NCBI GenBank assembly: GCA_035529405.1
Contig: DATKWV010000173.1
Location: 1 to 32,120, forward strand
Length of the DNA stretch: 32,120 nucleotides
Reading direction: 5' to 3'
DNA from: DATKWV01 sp035529405
GTDB lineage: Bacteria; Planctomycetota; Phycisphaerae; Sedimentisphaerales; Anaerobacaceae
This document shows, in pieces, positions 7,803 through 16,328 of this stretch. The stretch's first letter is position 1. Each line of letters starts with the position of its first letter. Below the pieces are notes generated by a model that had not been told where the DNA came from, did no database searches, and worked only from the letters and a program-made list of their open reading frames with translations. The position numbers were made by a program, and so were the translations under genes.

Positions 7803-9617
7803 TCAGTCGCCGACTTTTTCCCACCCGGTCTGCGACAGGTGCCGGTAAATAACCGCTGCAGCCAGAAAAGCTATAACCAGAAAAACAAGTCCCAATCCCA
7901 GTTGGCCGAAAATTATCTTGCCTACGCCGAAAACACCGAACATCACCAGCACGCAGCCGGCCAGCCAGTCCACAAACAGCTTCAGATAACCGCTGTCACC
8001 AATTACGTCGGGCGCCTTTTCGGCAATGGGCTTCCACAGTACACCGCCGGGATGAACTCTGCGGTAAAATGCCAGCAGTGTACTTTCATCCGTAGGACGG
8101 GTAAGAAACGTTGCACTTACCCAGACAAGCAGCGACCAGGCGACAAAAATCAGCAGCGAATTCGGGAAAACGATGCCGAGCTTGAGCTTGATAATCGGAT
8201 ACACAATAAAAGGCGCGACCATCGCCGCCATTTCCGACCAGGCGTTTATTCTCCACCAGAACCATCTCAGTATCAAAACAACACCAAGCCCGCAGCTGCA
8301 CTCCATTACGAATTTCCAGGCGTCGCTGATACGCCCCATTTTTGATGTAACAACAAGCGAAAAAGCCATCATCAAAAACGTGGTGATTCGTGCCACGCGC
8401 ACGTAGTACTTTTCGCTTGCGCCCGGTTTTATAAACGGCCGATACAGGTCGTTTACTATGTAAGATGTTCCCAGCACGCATTGAGATGCGATGGTTGACA
8501 TATAAGCCGCCAGGAACGCTGCCAGAAGCAGCCCTACCAGGCCCGGCGGCAGCAGGTCCCTGATTATCATAACAAACCCCGCGCCTTTATCGGCATCGGG
8601 CAATTGCGGATACAGCACCATCGAACACAGCGCAACAATTATCCAGGGCCACGGACGCAGGCCGTAATGGGCGATGTTGAACCAGAGCACCGCCAGCAAA
8701 GAATGCTTTTCATTCTTGGCAGACATCATTCTCTGTGCGACGTAACCGCCACCGCCAGGCTCGGCGCCCGGATACCAGATGGCCCACCATTGAACACACA
8801 GATACACTATTAAAGCCATACCGCTCATTTTTAACAGGCCGACAGATGAAGCTGACTGCCCCGTATCGGTACCACCGAACTCAGGATTGAATTTGAAAAC
8901 CCACTCAGGCAGTTTTTCCTTCAATCCTGCAATGCCGCCTATCTGCGGGCTATTAACCGCATATATAGCCAGCACGATACAGCCGGCCATAGCCATCGTA
9001 AACTGGAAGGAATCGGTGATTGATACGCCCCACAGACCCGACAATGCCGAATAAACGGCCACAAACAGCATTAAACAGCCGACGGTAAGCAGATGTGCGC
9101 TGAACACAAAGCCCAAAAAGGAAAGTTGTTTGATTCCGAAAAAGGTAAGGTCGGGAAACGTAACGGTCAGTATCTTTACCATTGCCAGGTTTACCCAGGC
9201 GATGACGATAACGTTCATAAACAGGCCGAGGTAAACGGCCCGAAATCCCCGAAGAAAGGCAGCCGGTTTACCGCTGTAGCGTATGGCTACAAACTCACAG
9301 TCGGTTAATATCCCCGCCCGCCGCCAAAGCCTGGCAAAGAAAAACACCGTCAGCATACTGCCGAGAATCATATTCCACCAGAACCAGTTACCGGCGATAC
9401 CGTTTTGTGCGACCAGTTCGGTAATGGCCAGCGGCGTATCGGCCGCAAAGGTGGTGGCTACCATGCTTGTTCCGGCTATCCACCAGGGCAGATTGCGGCC
9501 TGTAAGAAAAAAATCATCCATGCTTTTGCCGGCGCGTTTTGACATGATTATGCCGATAGATATGCTGATAAGAAAATAAAGTACTATAATACCCCAGTCG
9601 ATTCCCTGTATAACCAT
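7803..9617 (-). CDS. Sodium:solute symporter family (SSS) transporter
   Basis: This is a 604-residue polytopic membrane protein with about 14 hydrophobic helices, probably importing a sugar or sugar derivative with Na+. The N-terminal signature DDFFLTGRNLPWW after the first helix, followed by GTSMVATTFAADTPLA, is typical of the SSS family, where the Ser/Thr-rich part of helix 1 helps form the Na+ site. A GC-rich SD (GGGG) precedes the ATG. A good sigma-70-like promoter lies 57-85 bp upstream, so the symporter and PIG-L genes can be transcribed separately from the kinase. The substrate is inferred from the neighbours only. Confidence 0.9.
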   Translation of the reverse strand: MVIQGIDWGIIVLYFLISISIGIIMSKRAGKSMDDFFLTGRNLPWWIAGTSMVATTFAADTPLAITELVAQNGIAGNWFWWNMILGSMLTVFFFARLWRRAGILTDCEFVAIRYSGKPAAFLRGFRAVYLGLFMNVIVIAWVNLAMVKILTVTFPDLTFFGIKQLSFLGFVFSAHLLTVGCLMLFVAVYSALSGLWGVSITDSFQFTMAMAGCIVLAIYAVNSPQIGGIAGLKEKLPEWVFKFNPEFGGTDTGQSASSVGLLKMSGMALIVYLCVQWWAIWYPGAEPGGGGYVAQRMMSAKNEKHSLLAVLWFNIAHYGLRPWPWIIVALCSMVLYPQLPDADKGAGFVMIIRDLLPPGLVGLLLAAFLAAYMSTIASQCVLGTSYIVNDLYRPFIKPGASEKYYVRVARITTFLMMAFSLVVTSKMGRISDAWKFVMECSCGLGVVLILRWFWWRINAWSEMAAMVAPFIVYPIIKLKLGIVFPNSLLIFVAWSLLVWVSATFLTRPTDESTLLAFYRRVHPGGVLWKPIAEKAPDVIGDSGYLKLFVDWLAGCVLVMFGVFGVGKIIFGQLGLGLVFLVIAFLAAAVIYRHLSQTGWEKVGD

Positions 9618-9673
9618 TAGTACACCCCGCTAATAACAAGAAAAACCGGATTTGCTACGAAACGCCGGCAGAT

Positions 9674-9702
9674 ACTATAATATCCGGGCCGTATGCGGTC
9701 AA
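9674..9702 (-). promoter_or_regulatory. Sigma-70-like promoter of the symporter gene
   Basis: On the minus strand the -35 element TTGACC (9697-9702) and the -10 element TATAGT (9674-9679) are separated by 17 nt, the optimal spacing. Each has one mismatch to consensus. Transcription would start near 9667, about 50 nt before the symporter ATG. Confidence 0.65.
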
Positions 9703-9744
9703 TTCTTTTTTTTCAACTATACCGCTTTAAGTTTGCCCGACGTA

Positions 9745-10854
9745 TCAATGCCGAATGTCAGACCCTTCCACCAGGGCGTTCATCTGGTCTTCCTGCTCAA
9801 TAATAGAGGCAAGTAATTTGAATTGTGTGCGGCAGCGGTCAAGGTTATGTCCTTGCCGGTGGATTTTATAATATACATCCCCCATAAGAAAGTCGGTCAA
9901 AAAACGCGTGCCCATCATCAGGGTAATCATTTTACCTGCGAACACCAGGTGACTGCGTTCGACAGCATTTAGAAAATCACCGGCAGTGGATAAATATCCC
10001 TTCAGCACAGCCTCGAATCCGGACATATCCATAAATACCTTCGAGAGGTCCTGCTGGTCTTCACCTGCAGGATTCGTGGCCGTGCGCACAAGGTCGCCAA
10101 AATCGTACACTGATAAGCCCGGCATAACAGTATCGAGGTCGATAACACACAGGGCCTTGTTTGTTTCATTGTCGAGCATGACGTTATTAATTTTGGTGTC
10201 GTTATGGGTTGTGCGAACCGGTATTTGACCTTTGTCAACCAGGGCCGGCAGAACATCAAATATCCGGGCGTGCTTTATGAGAAAATCTATTTCGGGTTTT
10301 GCATTTTCAGCTCTGTTACAAATATCATCTTCGAGGGCCTGCCGGAACGCCTTCAATCGCTTCGGACCATTGTGAAAATCCGCAATGGTTTCATGTAACG
10401 GCGGCTGCGGCAAATCGACCAGCATCTTCTGGAAAAGGCCGAACAGGCCGGCAATCTGCCATGCCTGGTCGGTGGATTCAAGCACATCATAGGTCCGCGC
10501 GTCTGGAACGAAGGTATATGCCCGCCAGCACTGTTGTTGTGCATCCTTATAAAAACATAACTGCTGGCGGGTGGGAATGACTGTCAGCACCCGTCGAGAA
10601 ATATCGCCGACATTTTCGGCCTGTAGTTTATGGCGGATATGTCCGGTGACACGTACGATATTTTCCATCAATGCCGGAACGTTTCGGAATACGTTTTTAT
10701 TAATCCTCTGGAAGATATAGAGGACACGTCCGCCGTTAAGCTCGAAAGCAGCCAGATAGGTATCGTTGACGTGGCCGTTGCCGTATGGTTCGGCATTTAC
10801 AAATTTGCCGTCAATCTGAAACTGCCTTGCTATAAGTTCGATATTTTCCGGCAT
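9745..10854 (-). CDS. NahK-like anomeric sugar kinase (aminoglycoside phosphotransferase fold)
   Basis: The protein kinase-like (APH) fold is shown by the catalytic Brenner motif THNDTKINN (near residue 215) and the metal-binding motif VIDLDTVMPG (near residue 240). The pairing of HND with IDLDTVMPG, and the N-terminal YGNGHVNDTY, resembles N-acetylhexosamine 1-kinase (NahK), which phosphorylates the anomeric carbon of GlcNAc or GalNAc. I place the start at the ATG at 10854, which has AAAGGTGG 5 nt upstream. A GTG at 10863 is the alternative. The gene follows the nucleotidyltransferase by about 40 bp, and this kinase/nucleotidyltransferase pair is the expected route to UDP-HexNAc. The exact sugar is unproven. 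Confidence 0.8.
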   Translation of the reverse strand: MPENIELIARQFQIDGKFVNAEPYGNGHVNDTYLAAFELNGGRVLYIFQRINKNVFRNVPALMENIVRVTGHIRHKLQAENVGDISRRVLTVIPTRQQLCFYKDAQQQCWRAYTFVPDARTYDVLESTDQAWQIAGLFGLFQKMLVDLPQPPLHETIADFHNGPKRLKAFRQALEDDICNRAENAKPEIDFLIKHARIFDVLPALVDKGQIPVRTTHNDTKINNVMLDNETNKALCVIDLDTVMPGLSVYDFGDLVRTATNPAGEDQQDLSKVFMDMSGFEAVLKGYLSTAGDFLNAVERSHLVFAGKMITLMMGTRFLTDFLMGDVYYKIHRQGHNLDRCRTQFKLLASIIEQEDQMNALVEGSDIRH

Positions 10855-10895
10855 GCTTTCCACCTTTGACAGCCGTATGGACCTCTTACGGACAG

Positions 10896-11801
10896 CTACC
10901 AGAGCTTTTCAGGATAGATGCCTTCTTCAATCAATTTGCTAATGTTTTTAACCGCGCTTATTCTGTCCCGGCGATAGGTAATGCCGAACCAGTGGTCGGC
11001 GGTCTTGAGCACCTTGACCCTTATTTTGTCTGCCGCGATTAGATTATTGATTGCGGCGGGAAGAAAAAACTCAGTCTCCGGGTCATCGCCGCACCTGCCG
11101 AGAAACTCGTTGAACTGCGATTGTAAAGAATCGAAAATCGACGGCTGGAAGCCCCAAAAGTTCATCGAAACTATCTCATCACCCGTCAGAGGAAAAGTCT
11201 TTCCTGACTGCTCAACGTAAACAGGTGCTTCTGCCGCCGGGCTTATTTTCGTTCGCTCGACAATGCTGTCCAGCAGCATCTGCGGGCTGCATTGACACAC
11301 GGCACGAGACACATATCCGTGTTCGGACAAGGTATTGCGCAGGACATAACCGACCATTGCGTGATTATCGCAACCGAGCATCTGTGCCGAAGACAGATAA
11401 TCAGCGATTATCTTAAACGCATTATGACCGTAACTGTCATCGGCGGTTATAACGGCAAACGGTTCTTTAACAGCCTGCCCGGCGGTAAGAACGGCATGGC
11501 CGGTCCCCCACGGTTTTCTGCGATTGCGTGACAGCTTAAACCCGTCAGGACAGCTGCTGATTTCCTGATAAGTGTAACACACGTCCAGACAACGTTCGAA
11601 CTTGCCGCTGATTTTCTGCTTAAAAATTTCCGCCCAGTCCTTTTGTATGACAAAAACAAGTTTGCCGAACCCCGCACCAACAGCATCATAGATTGTATAA
11701 TCGATTAATGTTTCGCCGTTTGGGCCGACGGGTTCGACCTGTTTTAATCCTCCGTAACGATTCCCCGTTCCGGCAGCCATGACAACCAGCGTCGGCTTCA
11801 T
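10896..11801 (-). CDS. Sugar-1-phosphate nucleotidyltransferase
   Basis: The Rossmann-like NTP-transferase domain starts immediately with VVMAAGTGNRYGGLKQ, the nucleotide-binding signature, and has the metal-binding ITADDSYG motif near residue 120. It should condense a sugar 1-phosphate with an NTP to give an NDP-sugar. It differs from classical GlmU and GalU in the GGLKQ variant. An AAAGGG site lies upstream of the ATG. It sits directly before the NahK-like kinase, so it would use the kinase product (inference). The 52-bp gap to the upstream phosphoesterase allows a common transcript. Confidence 0.85.
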   Translation of the reverse strand: MKPTLVVMAAGTGNRYGGLKQVEPVGPNGETLIDYTIYDAVGAGFGKLVFVIQKDWAEIFKQKISGKFERCLDVCYTYQEISSCPDGFKLSRNRRKPWGTGHAVLTAGQAVKEPFAVITADDSYGHNAFKIIADYLSSAQMLGCDNHAMVGYVLRNTLSEHGYVSRAVCQCSPQMLLDSIVERTKISPAAEAPVYVEQSGKTFPLTGDEIVSMNFWGFQPSIFDSLQSQFNEFLGRCGDDPETEFFLPAAINNLIAADKIRVKVLKTADHWFGITYRRDRISAVKNISKLIEEGIYPEKLW

Positions 11802-11853
11802 TGCAAAATTACCCTTTCACGCAATGTGTATCACGCACGACGAATTAGTTACT

Positions 11854-13449
11854 TCAAAGGCGCTGATTTATATCCCAGTGTATATCGCCGATTTCATAGT
11901 GACAATCAATCAGCAATGGCGGCTCAATTGTTTTTGGTTTTCCACCGGGATCTTCAGTGATTTTAACATCAGCCAGCGGAGTTGCCGTAAAATCAACTTC
12001 AAAAGCGCCGCCCCGCTCCGGGACCGTTATTGTTTTCGGCTCGGAAAGCTTGTATTTGTCTGCATTGGCACATAACTTGAAAGTCATTTTAGCCGAATGG
12101 TCTAACGGGGGAATAGTTACCTTAAAAGTAACGTTGAATGGTTTATTCGGCATTATATTTCCGGGCAGTTGTGTGCCGGCAAAGGCCCTGTGCAGGTTCT
12201 GATGGATGCGAATTGCTTCCAGTGGAACCGCTGTTTGCTTATACTCTTTATTTACCTGACCGTCCGTTTTGGTTATCTGGAGATGGTCAATTATCATACC
12301 GTCGATATTGATTGCATCCATAGTCAGCTTATTGCCTTTGATATGAAACAGGCAGAAACTGTACTCCTTTTTTGCACGGCCGTGGTATATCGTGGGCTCT
12401 ACATCGTACAAAGGTGCACCGCCCCCGGCTGCGGTGACATAAGTAACATAGCTGCCGTCACTTCCACTTGGTGGCACAACAGGCCGGAACCGCTCATGCA
12501 TGTGTGAGCTTCCGACTATTACAAAATCAACACCAAGCCTGGAGTAAGTTGGCAGTGCTTTTGGATATCCCCACATCGTCCAATGACCCCCGAAATTAAG
12601 ACTTGGCTCATGCATTACAACAAACTTCCACATCTTATCGCTTTTGGCCATATCGGCGGAAATCCAATTCAAAACCGGTTGTGGGTCAGCGGGAAAAGGT
12701 CCGTGATAATTATCGGCGCAGGCAAAATGTACGCCGCCGTAGTCGAAACTATAATTGTGCTGCTGGCCCGGCGGCATAAGCAGTTTGTCAAAATAATTCG
12801 GCGGACCGGGCGACCAGTTCGCCGCCGAATTATCATGGCCGCCTTTGACTGCATAGACAGGAATAGATTCAGCTAAACCCTTCATCGGTTCAAAAAACTC
12901 TGGACCCCATTGTTCATAACTTGCCCCCTGGTTTACAAGGTCACCGTTATGAATGATAAAATCTACCCTTTCAGCCATCATTAACTCTATCAATTTCCGA
13001 TGAATTTGGGGGTAGCTTCGACTGTCTCCGTAAACTATAAATCTGGCTTCATCGGTTTTTTTCGGCTGTGTCCGAAAACTGTGTGTTTGTCCGGGCGCCT
13101 CATCGGTACGATAACTGTAAACCGTGCCCGGCCTTAAATTTTCCATCCAGGTTTTATGAATGAAAAAGGTCCTTTGGCCAATCGGCTCATACCGGCCTGT
13201 GCTTTTATAATCCACTCGTATCGGCTGGGTGAGGACTTGATTCTTGAGGCAATTAGCTTCGCCATAAAACAATTTTCCAGGCCCGGCGGTGTCATTTTCC
13301 CACATCACAGCCGCGCGATTCTGATACACACGCAGCAGGAATGGGCCTTTAGTTATTCTCGCTGAAGCGCTGCCTGCTGTAAGGACAATAAGCAAAGTCA
13401 TTGAACCGACAAGTCCGCACAGGTTTTTAGAGGATTTGTTAATGTACAT
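11854..13449 (-). CDS. Secreted purple-acid-phosphatase-like metallophosphoesterase with altered metal site
   Basis: The 531 residues start with a signal peptide (about 1-30, ending SASA), followed by an Fn3-like N-terminal domain typical of purple acid phosphatases and then a calcineurin-like phosphoesterase domain. Visible motifs are YGDSR (D142), HNGD (D170), GGHD (203-206), VVMHEP (H280) and GSSHMHER (313-320). The family expects GNH[DE] and GHxH, so the Asn and the first His, both ligands of the second metal, are replaced by Gly and Ser. Activity is therefore uncertain. A C-terminal beta-rich domain follows. It is the first gene of the run leading into the sugar-salvage genes. Confidence 0.8.
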   Translation of the reverse strand: MYINKSSKNLCGLVGSMTLLIVLTAGSASARITKGPFLLRVYQNRAAVMWENDTAGPGKLFYGEANCLKNQVLTQPIRVDYKSTGRYEPIGQRTFFIHKTWMENLRPGTVYSYRTDEAPGQTHSFRTQPKKTDEARFIVYGDSRSYPQIHRKLIELMMAERVDFIIHNGDLVNQGASYEQWGPEFFEPMKGLAESIPVYAVKGGHDNSAANWSPGPPNYFDKLLMPPGQQHNYSFDYGGVHFACADNYHGPFPADPQPVLNWISADMAKSDKMWKFVVMHEPSLNFGGHWTMWGYPKALPTYSRLGVDFVIVGSSHMHERFRPVVPPSGSDGSYVTYVTAAGGGAPLYDVEPTIYHGRAKKEYSFCLFHIKGNKLTMDAINIDGMIIDHLQITKTDGQVNKEYKQTAVPLEAIRIHQNLHRAFAGTQLPGNIMPNKPFNVTFKVTIPPLDHSAKMTFKLCANADKYKLSEPKTITVPERGGAFEVDFTATPLADVKITEDPGGKPKTIEPPLLIDCHYEIGDIHWDINQRL

Positions 13450-13471
13450 AATCAGTTTTCCTTTCCGTTAA

Positions 13472-13537
13472 TGTCACCCCTGCGAAAGCAGGGCCCTGCA
13501 ACTAAAAAACCGGATTCCCACCCGTGCAGAAATGACA
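13472..13537. repeat. Short palindromic intergenic repeat (TGTCA...TGACA, REP/MITE-like)
   Basis: The 66-bp segment begins TGTCA and ends TGACA. Near the left end it contains a perfect hairpin, CCCTGC-GAAA-GCAGGG, and the right half has GGATTCCCACCCGTGCAGAAATGACA-like content. The layout resembles the widespread family of small dispersed repeats whose left end reads TGTCATTCCYGCGAAAGC. It lies between mraY and the phosphoesterase gene, within the 5' leader of the latter. Confidence 0.6.
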
Positions 13538-13560
13538 AAATATCCTTTCTGCAACAGGAA

Positions 13561-14700
13561 CTATCTGATTTTCAGCGTGGCCAATGCCAATGCAGCAAAG
13601 GCCGCAGCCAGCAGCCAGAACCGCACCACTACCTGCGGCTCGCTCCAGCCCGCCAGATGAAAATGATGGTGAATCGGCGCACATCGAAACAGTCGTTTGC
13701 CGCCGGTGTATTTGAAGTACCCTACCTGCAGAACAACGCTGACCAGTTCCACCACGAATACTCCGCCGATGACCAGCAGCAGGATTTCGTTTCTTGTAAC
13801 CAGTGCACCATAGCCCATTGCTGCGCCCATTGGCAGTGAGCCGATGTCGCCCATAAACGCCTGGGCGGGGTGACAGTTGTACCATAAAAAACCAAGTACA
13901 GCACCTACGATGGCCGAATAGAATATGCTTAATTCGCCGGCCTGCGGTATATGCGGCAGCAGCAGGTAACTGGCCCAGGTGACCTGGCTGCTGCGGGTCA
14001 TAGCTTCCGAGGCCACATAGCACAGCACCGCCAGCACGAAACTAACCATCCCGACACAGCCGGCAGCCAGGCCGTCCATACCATCAGTAAGATTAACCGC
14101 ATTGCTTGTGGCCGAAAGATACAAAATCGCCAGCAGCACAAATACAGGGCTGGCCAGGTGCAGACCATGCTTATAAAACGGCAGCCAGAACAGCTTGGCA
14201 TCCGGTATGTTGGCAAAATCGGCATATAAAAACCACGCTATTAATACCGACCCGCCCACCTGGAAAATCAGTTTTTCCCATGGTTTCAGGCCGTTCCTGC
14301 TGCGGTGGCGGATAACGCTTGTCAGTTTCAGCCAGTCGTCAGCGCCGCCCAGACCGCCGAACCATATCAGCAGCACAATCGCCTTCTGGACAAATCCGTT
14401 GTTTAATTTTGCCCAAAGCAGTGTACCTGCCAGCACCGCCAGGATTATTATTACGCCACCCATCGTAGGCGTATTGGCCTTTTCACGCGTTAATTCATTC
14501 AGTCCGGCGTGATGAAATTCCGGTCGGTCGCCTATCTTTTTCAGCATCAGCCAGCGAATAATCTTCGGACCAACCAGGACAGCGACCGCAAAGCTGGTCA
14601 GGACCGCTGCTACCGAGCGAAACATCACGTCCTGATAGGCGTAAAAACCCAGCCTGTGGGTAAAAACATCACGCAAATACCACAAAAGATGGTATATCAT
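13561..14700 (-). CDS. mraY: Phospho-N-acetylmuramoyl-pentapeptide-transferase MraY
   Basis: MraY transfers phospho-MurNAc-pentapeptide to undecaprenyl phosphate, forming lipid I in the cytoplasmic membrane. The protein has 379 residues from the ATG at 14700. Catalytic and signature motifs are all present: GGADDWLK (D121, D122), NLTDGMDGLA (D206, D209), AFMGDIGSLPMG and APIHHHF, along with about ten helices. A frame extension to 14772 is an artefact of a heptamer repeat (14703-14744) that happens to be open, and MIYHLLWYLRD is the family N-terminus. It is last in the murE-murF-mraY order, 75 bp behind murF. Confidence 0.97.
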   Translation of the reverse strand: MIYHLLWYLRDVFTHRLGFYAYQDVMFRSVAAVLTSFAVAVLVGPKIIRWLMLKKIGDRPEFHHAGLNELTREKANTPTMGGVIIILAVLAGTLLWAKLNNGFVQKAIVLLIWFGGLGGADDWLKLTSVIRHRSRNGLKPWEKLIFQVGGSVLIAWFLYADFANIPDAKLFWLPFYKHGLHLASPVFVLLAILYLSATSNAVNLTDGMDGLAAGCVGMVSFVLAVLCYVASEAMTRSSQVTWASYLLLPHIPQAGELSIFYSAIVGAVLGFLWYNCHPAQAFMGDIGSLPMGAAMGYGALVTRNEILLLVIGGVFVVELVSVVLQVGYFKYTGGKRLFRCAPIHHHFHLAGWSEPQVVVRFWLLAAAFAALALATLKIR

Positions 14701-14702
14701 TT

Positions 14703-14744
14703 CGTCGCTCGTGGCTCGTCGCTCGTCGCTCGTGACCCGTGACT
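14703..14744. repeat. Seven-base tandem repeat in the mraY leader (6 units)
   Basis: Six consecutive heptamers on the plus strand read CGTCGCT, CGTGGCT, CGTCGCT, CGTCGCT, CGTGACC and CGTGACT. They begin 2 bp outside the mraY start codon and fill the place where its ribosome binding site should be. The same unit recurs inside murE. Confidence 0.85.
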
Positions 14745-14775
14745 GGCGGTTCGGTTCGCCAATTGTAATCACGAT

Positions 14776-16116
14776 TTACGAGAAAACCTTTTTCAGTCCC
14801 GCAACGACCGTTTCCAGTTTGGCCGTGCGGGAACCTTTAACTAATATTATATCGTCATTTTTTATCAATTCTTGCAGACTATCACATACCGAATGCGTAT
14901 CTTGAAAACATTTCAGTTGTAAAGGTTTCTTTGCGAAAGACTTAGCAGTCCGGCCGGCAATGGCGGCCAGGCGACCTACGGTCAACAGCAGGTCTATATT
15001 GGCCTTTGCAATCAGCCGGCCCAGCTGTTCATGCATTTGGGCACTTTCAGGGCCCAGCTCAGCCATATCGCCGCAGATAAAGACCTTCCGGCAGTTTTGG
15101 TCTGGATTTAGTCTTGTCATTATATCCAACGCGTTTTTCATGGACGCCGGGTTTGCGTTGTAGCAGTCGTTCAGCACCTTCAAAGTTCCGATTTGCAGCC
15201 ACTGGGTCCGCATAGGAACAGCCGGCAGGGTCTTTATAGACCTGCTGAATTGGTCAATTGTTATTCCAAACTGCCGGCACAGTGCCCACGCAGCCAGGGC
15301 ATTCTCCACATTGCCTTCTGACGGCAGCGGCAATTCGACCTCGGTACCATCTACAGTAAAAACGCTGCCGCTGACGCGGCATCTGATTTGCGTACCCGAT
15401 TTGCCAAACGTCGAAAATCTTATACCCCTGTCTCTGCAGGCATTGGTCAAACAATCAAAATCACCGTTGATTATCAAAGTTGCATCATCTTTAAGTCCGT
15501 CGGCTATTGAAAGTTTCTCTTTCACTATGGCTTCAAGGCTGCCGAATCCGGCTAAGTGGGCGCAATAAACGTTTGTGATAATCGCAATATCCGGCTGCGC
15601 GATTCGGCTTAGATAAGCGATTTCGCCGGGGCTGCTTGTGCCGAGTTCAGCAACGATGATTTCGTCTTCCTCGCCGGCAGCAAGGAACGTAAGAGGAACA
15701 CCAATACTGTTATTGAAATTTGCCGGAGATTCAAAAACACGGTATCGCTGCCTTAACACGTGCGCGATTATCTGCCGTGTGGTGGTTTTGCCTGTTGAGC
15801 CGGTAATAGCAACAACTTTGTAATTATTCCGGCTGCGTTCGGCCTTTGCCAAAAGGCCCAATGCCTTTATTGTGTCCGGCACTTTCAAAATTCTTTCGCC
15901 GGTAAAATCCTCACTTGCAACTGCGCACACGGCGCCTTTGTCGAATGCCTGCTGAATGTAGTCGTGTCCGTCGAAATTTTCACCGGTAATTGCGAAGAAA
16001 CAATCGCCCTCTTTTATAGTGCGTGAATCAGTGCTTACGCCTGTAAAAAAACCGTCCTTTTCTGCAGGCTGGGCCTTTATAATCCGCGCCAGGGCCTGGA
16101 TTGAGAATTCCTTCAT
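14776..16116 (-). CDS. murF: UDP-N-acetylmuramoyl-tripeptide--D-alanyl-D-alanine ligase MurF
   Basis: MurF adds D-Ala-D-Ala to the UDP-MurNAc-tripeptide, the last cytoplasmic precursor step. The protein has 446 residues in the usual three-domain Mur ligase order. It has an N-terminal substrate domain (1-95), an ATP-binding domain with VAITGSTGKTTT (103-113), and a C-terminal domain. NDCYNANPASM marks the central/C-terminal boundary typical of MurF. An AAGGA site lies 6 nt before the ATG. It is separated from murE by 714 bp containing hicBA, which is unusual because murE and murF normally abut. Confidence 0.97.
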   Translation of the reverse strand: MKEFSIQALARIIKAQPAEKDGFFTGVSTDSRTIKEGDCFFAITGENFDGHDYIQQAFDKGAVCAVASEDFTGERILKVPDTIKALGLLAKAERSRNNYKVVAITGSTGKTTTRQIIAHVLRQRYRVFESPANFNNSIGVPLTFLAAGEEDEIIVAELGTSSPGEIAYLSRIAQPDIAIITNVYCAHLAGFGSLEAIVKEKLSIADGLKDDATLIINGDFDCLTNACRDRGIRFSTFGKSGTQIRCRVSGSVFTVDGTEVELPLPSEGNVENALAAWALCRQFGITIDQFSRSIKTLPAVPMRTQWLQIGTLKVLNDCYNANPASMKNALDIMTRLNPDQNCRKVFICGDMAELGPESAQMHEQLGRLIAKANIDLLLTVGRLAAIAGRTAKSFAKKPLQLKCFQDTHSVCDSLQELIKNDDIILVKGSRTAKLETVVAGLKKVFS

Positions 16117-16146
16117 TGGCGTTCCTTAATATTTTTTGGAAAGTGC

Positions 16147-16175
16147 AGTGTACGCATACGGGCCTTAAAAATCAA
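16147..16175 (-). promoter_or_regulatory. Candidate sigma-70-like promoter of murF
   Basis: On the minus strand TTGATT (16170-16175) and TACACT (16147-16152) are spaced by 17 nt, each with two mismatches to consensus. Transcription would begin about 25 nt before the murF ATG. This would explain how murF and mraY are expressed despite the hicBA interruption. Confidence 0.4.
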
Positions 16176-16248
16176 GTTTCTATGCCCGGTGTGTGCCATC
16201 GGACCCGCAAGAATGTGCATAATCTCACAAATTCCGCAGGGTATAAAC

Positions 16249-16277
16249 TTGTTGATGTAACGAAATTATGCTATAAT
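16249..16277 (+). promoter_or_regulatory. Extended -10 promoter of hicB
   Basis: A perfect TATAAT (16272-16277) is preceded by TGc, forming an extended -10 element. A weak TTGTTG lies 17 nt upstream. It sits 50 bp before the hicB ATG. Confidence 0.6.
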
Positions 16278-16328
16278 GTTTTGGTTTTTGAGCAATTTTC
16301 CTTACAAAATACGTTAAAAGGAGCGTAA

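Noticed and set aside
12067..12082. Second -24/-12-like sequence (TGGCACATAACTTGA)
   Set aside because: The invariant GC of the -12 element is GA here, and the site lies inside the phosphoesterase coding region on the opposite strand.
14701..14772. N-terminal extension of MraY by 24 residues
   Set aside because: The extension is encoded by the heptamer repeat and matches no MraY family member; the ATG at 14700 gives the family N-terminus.
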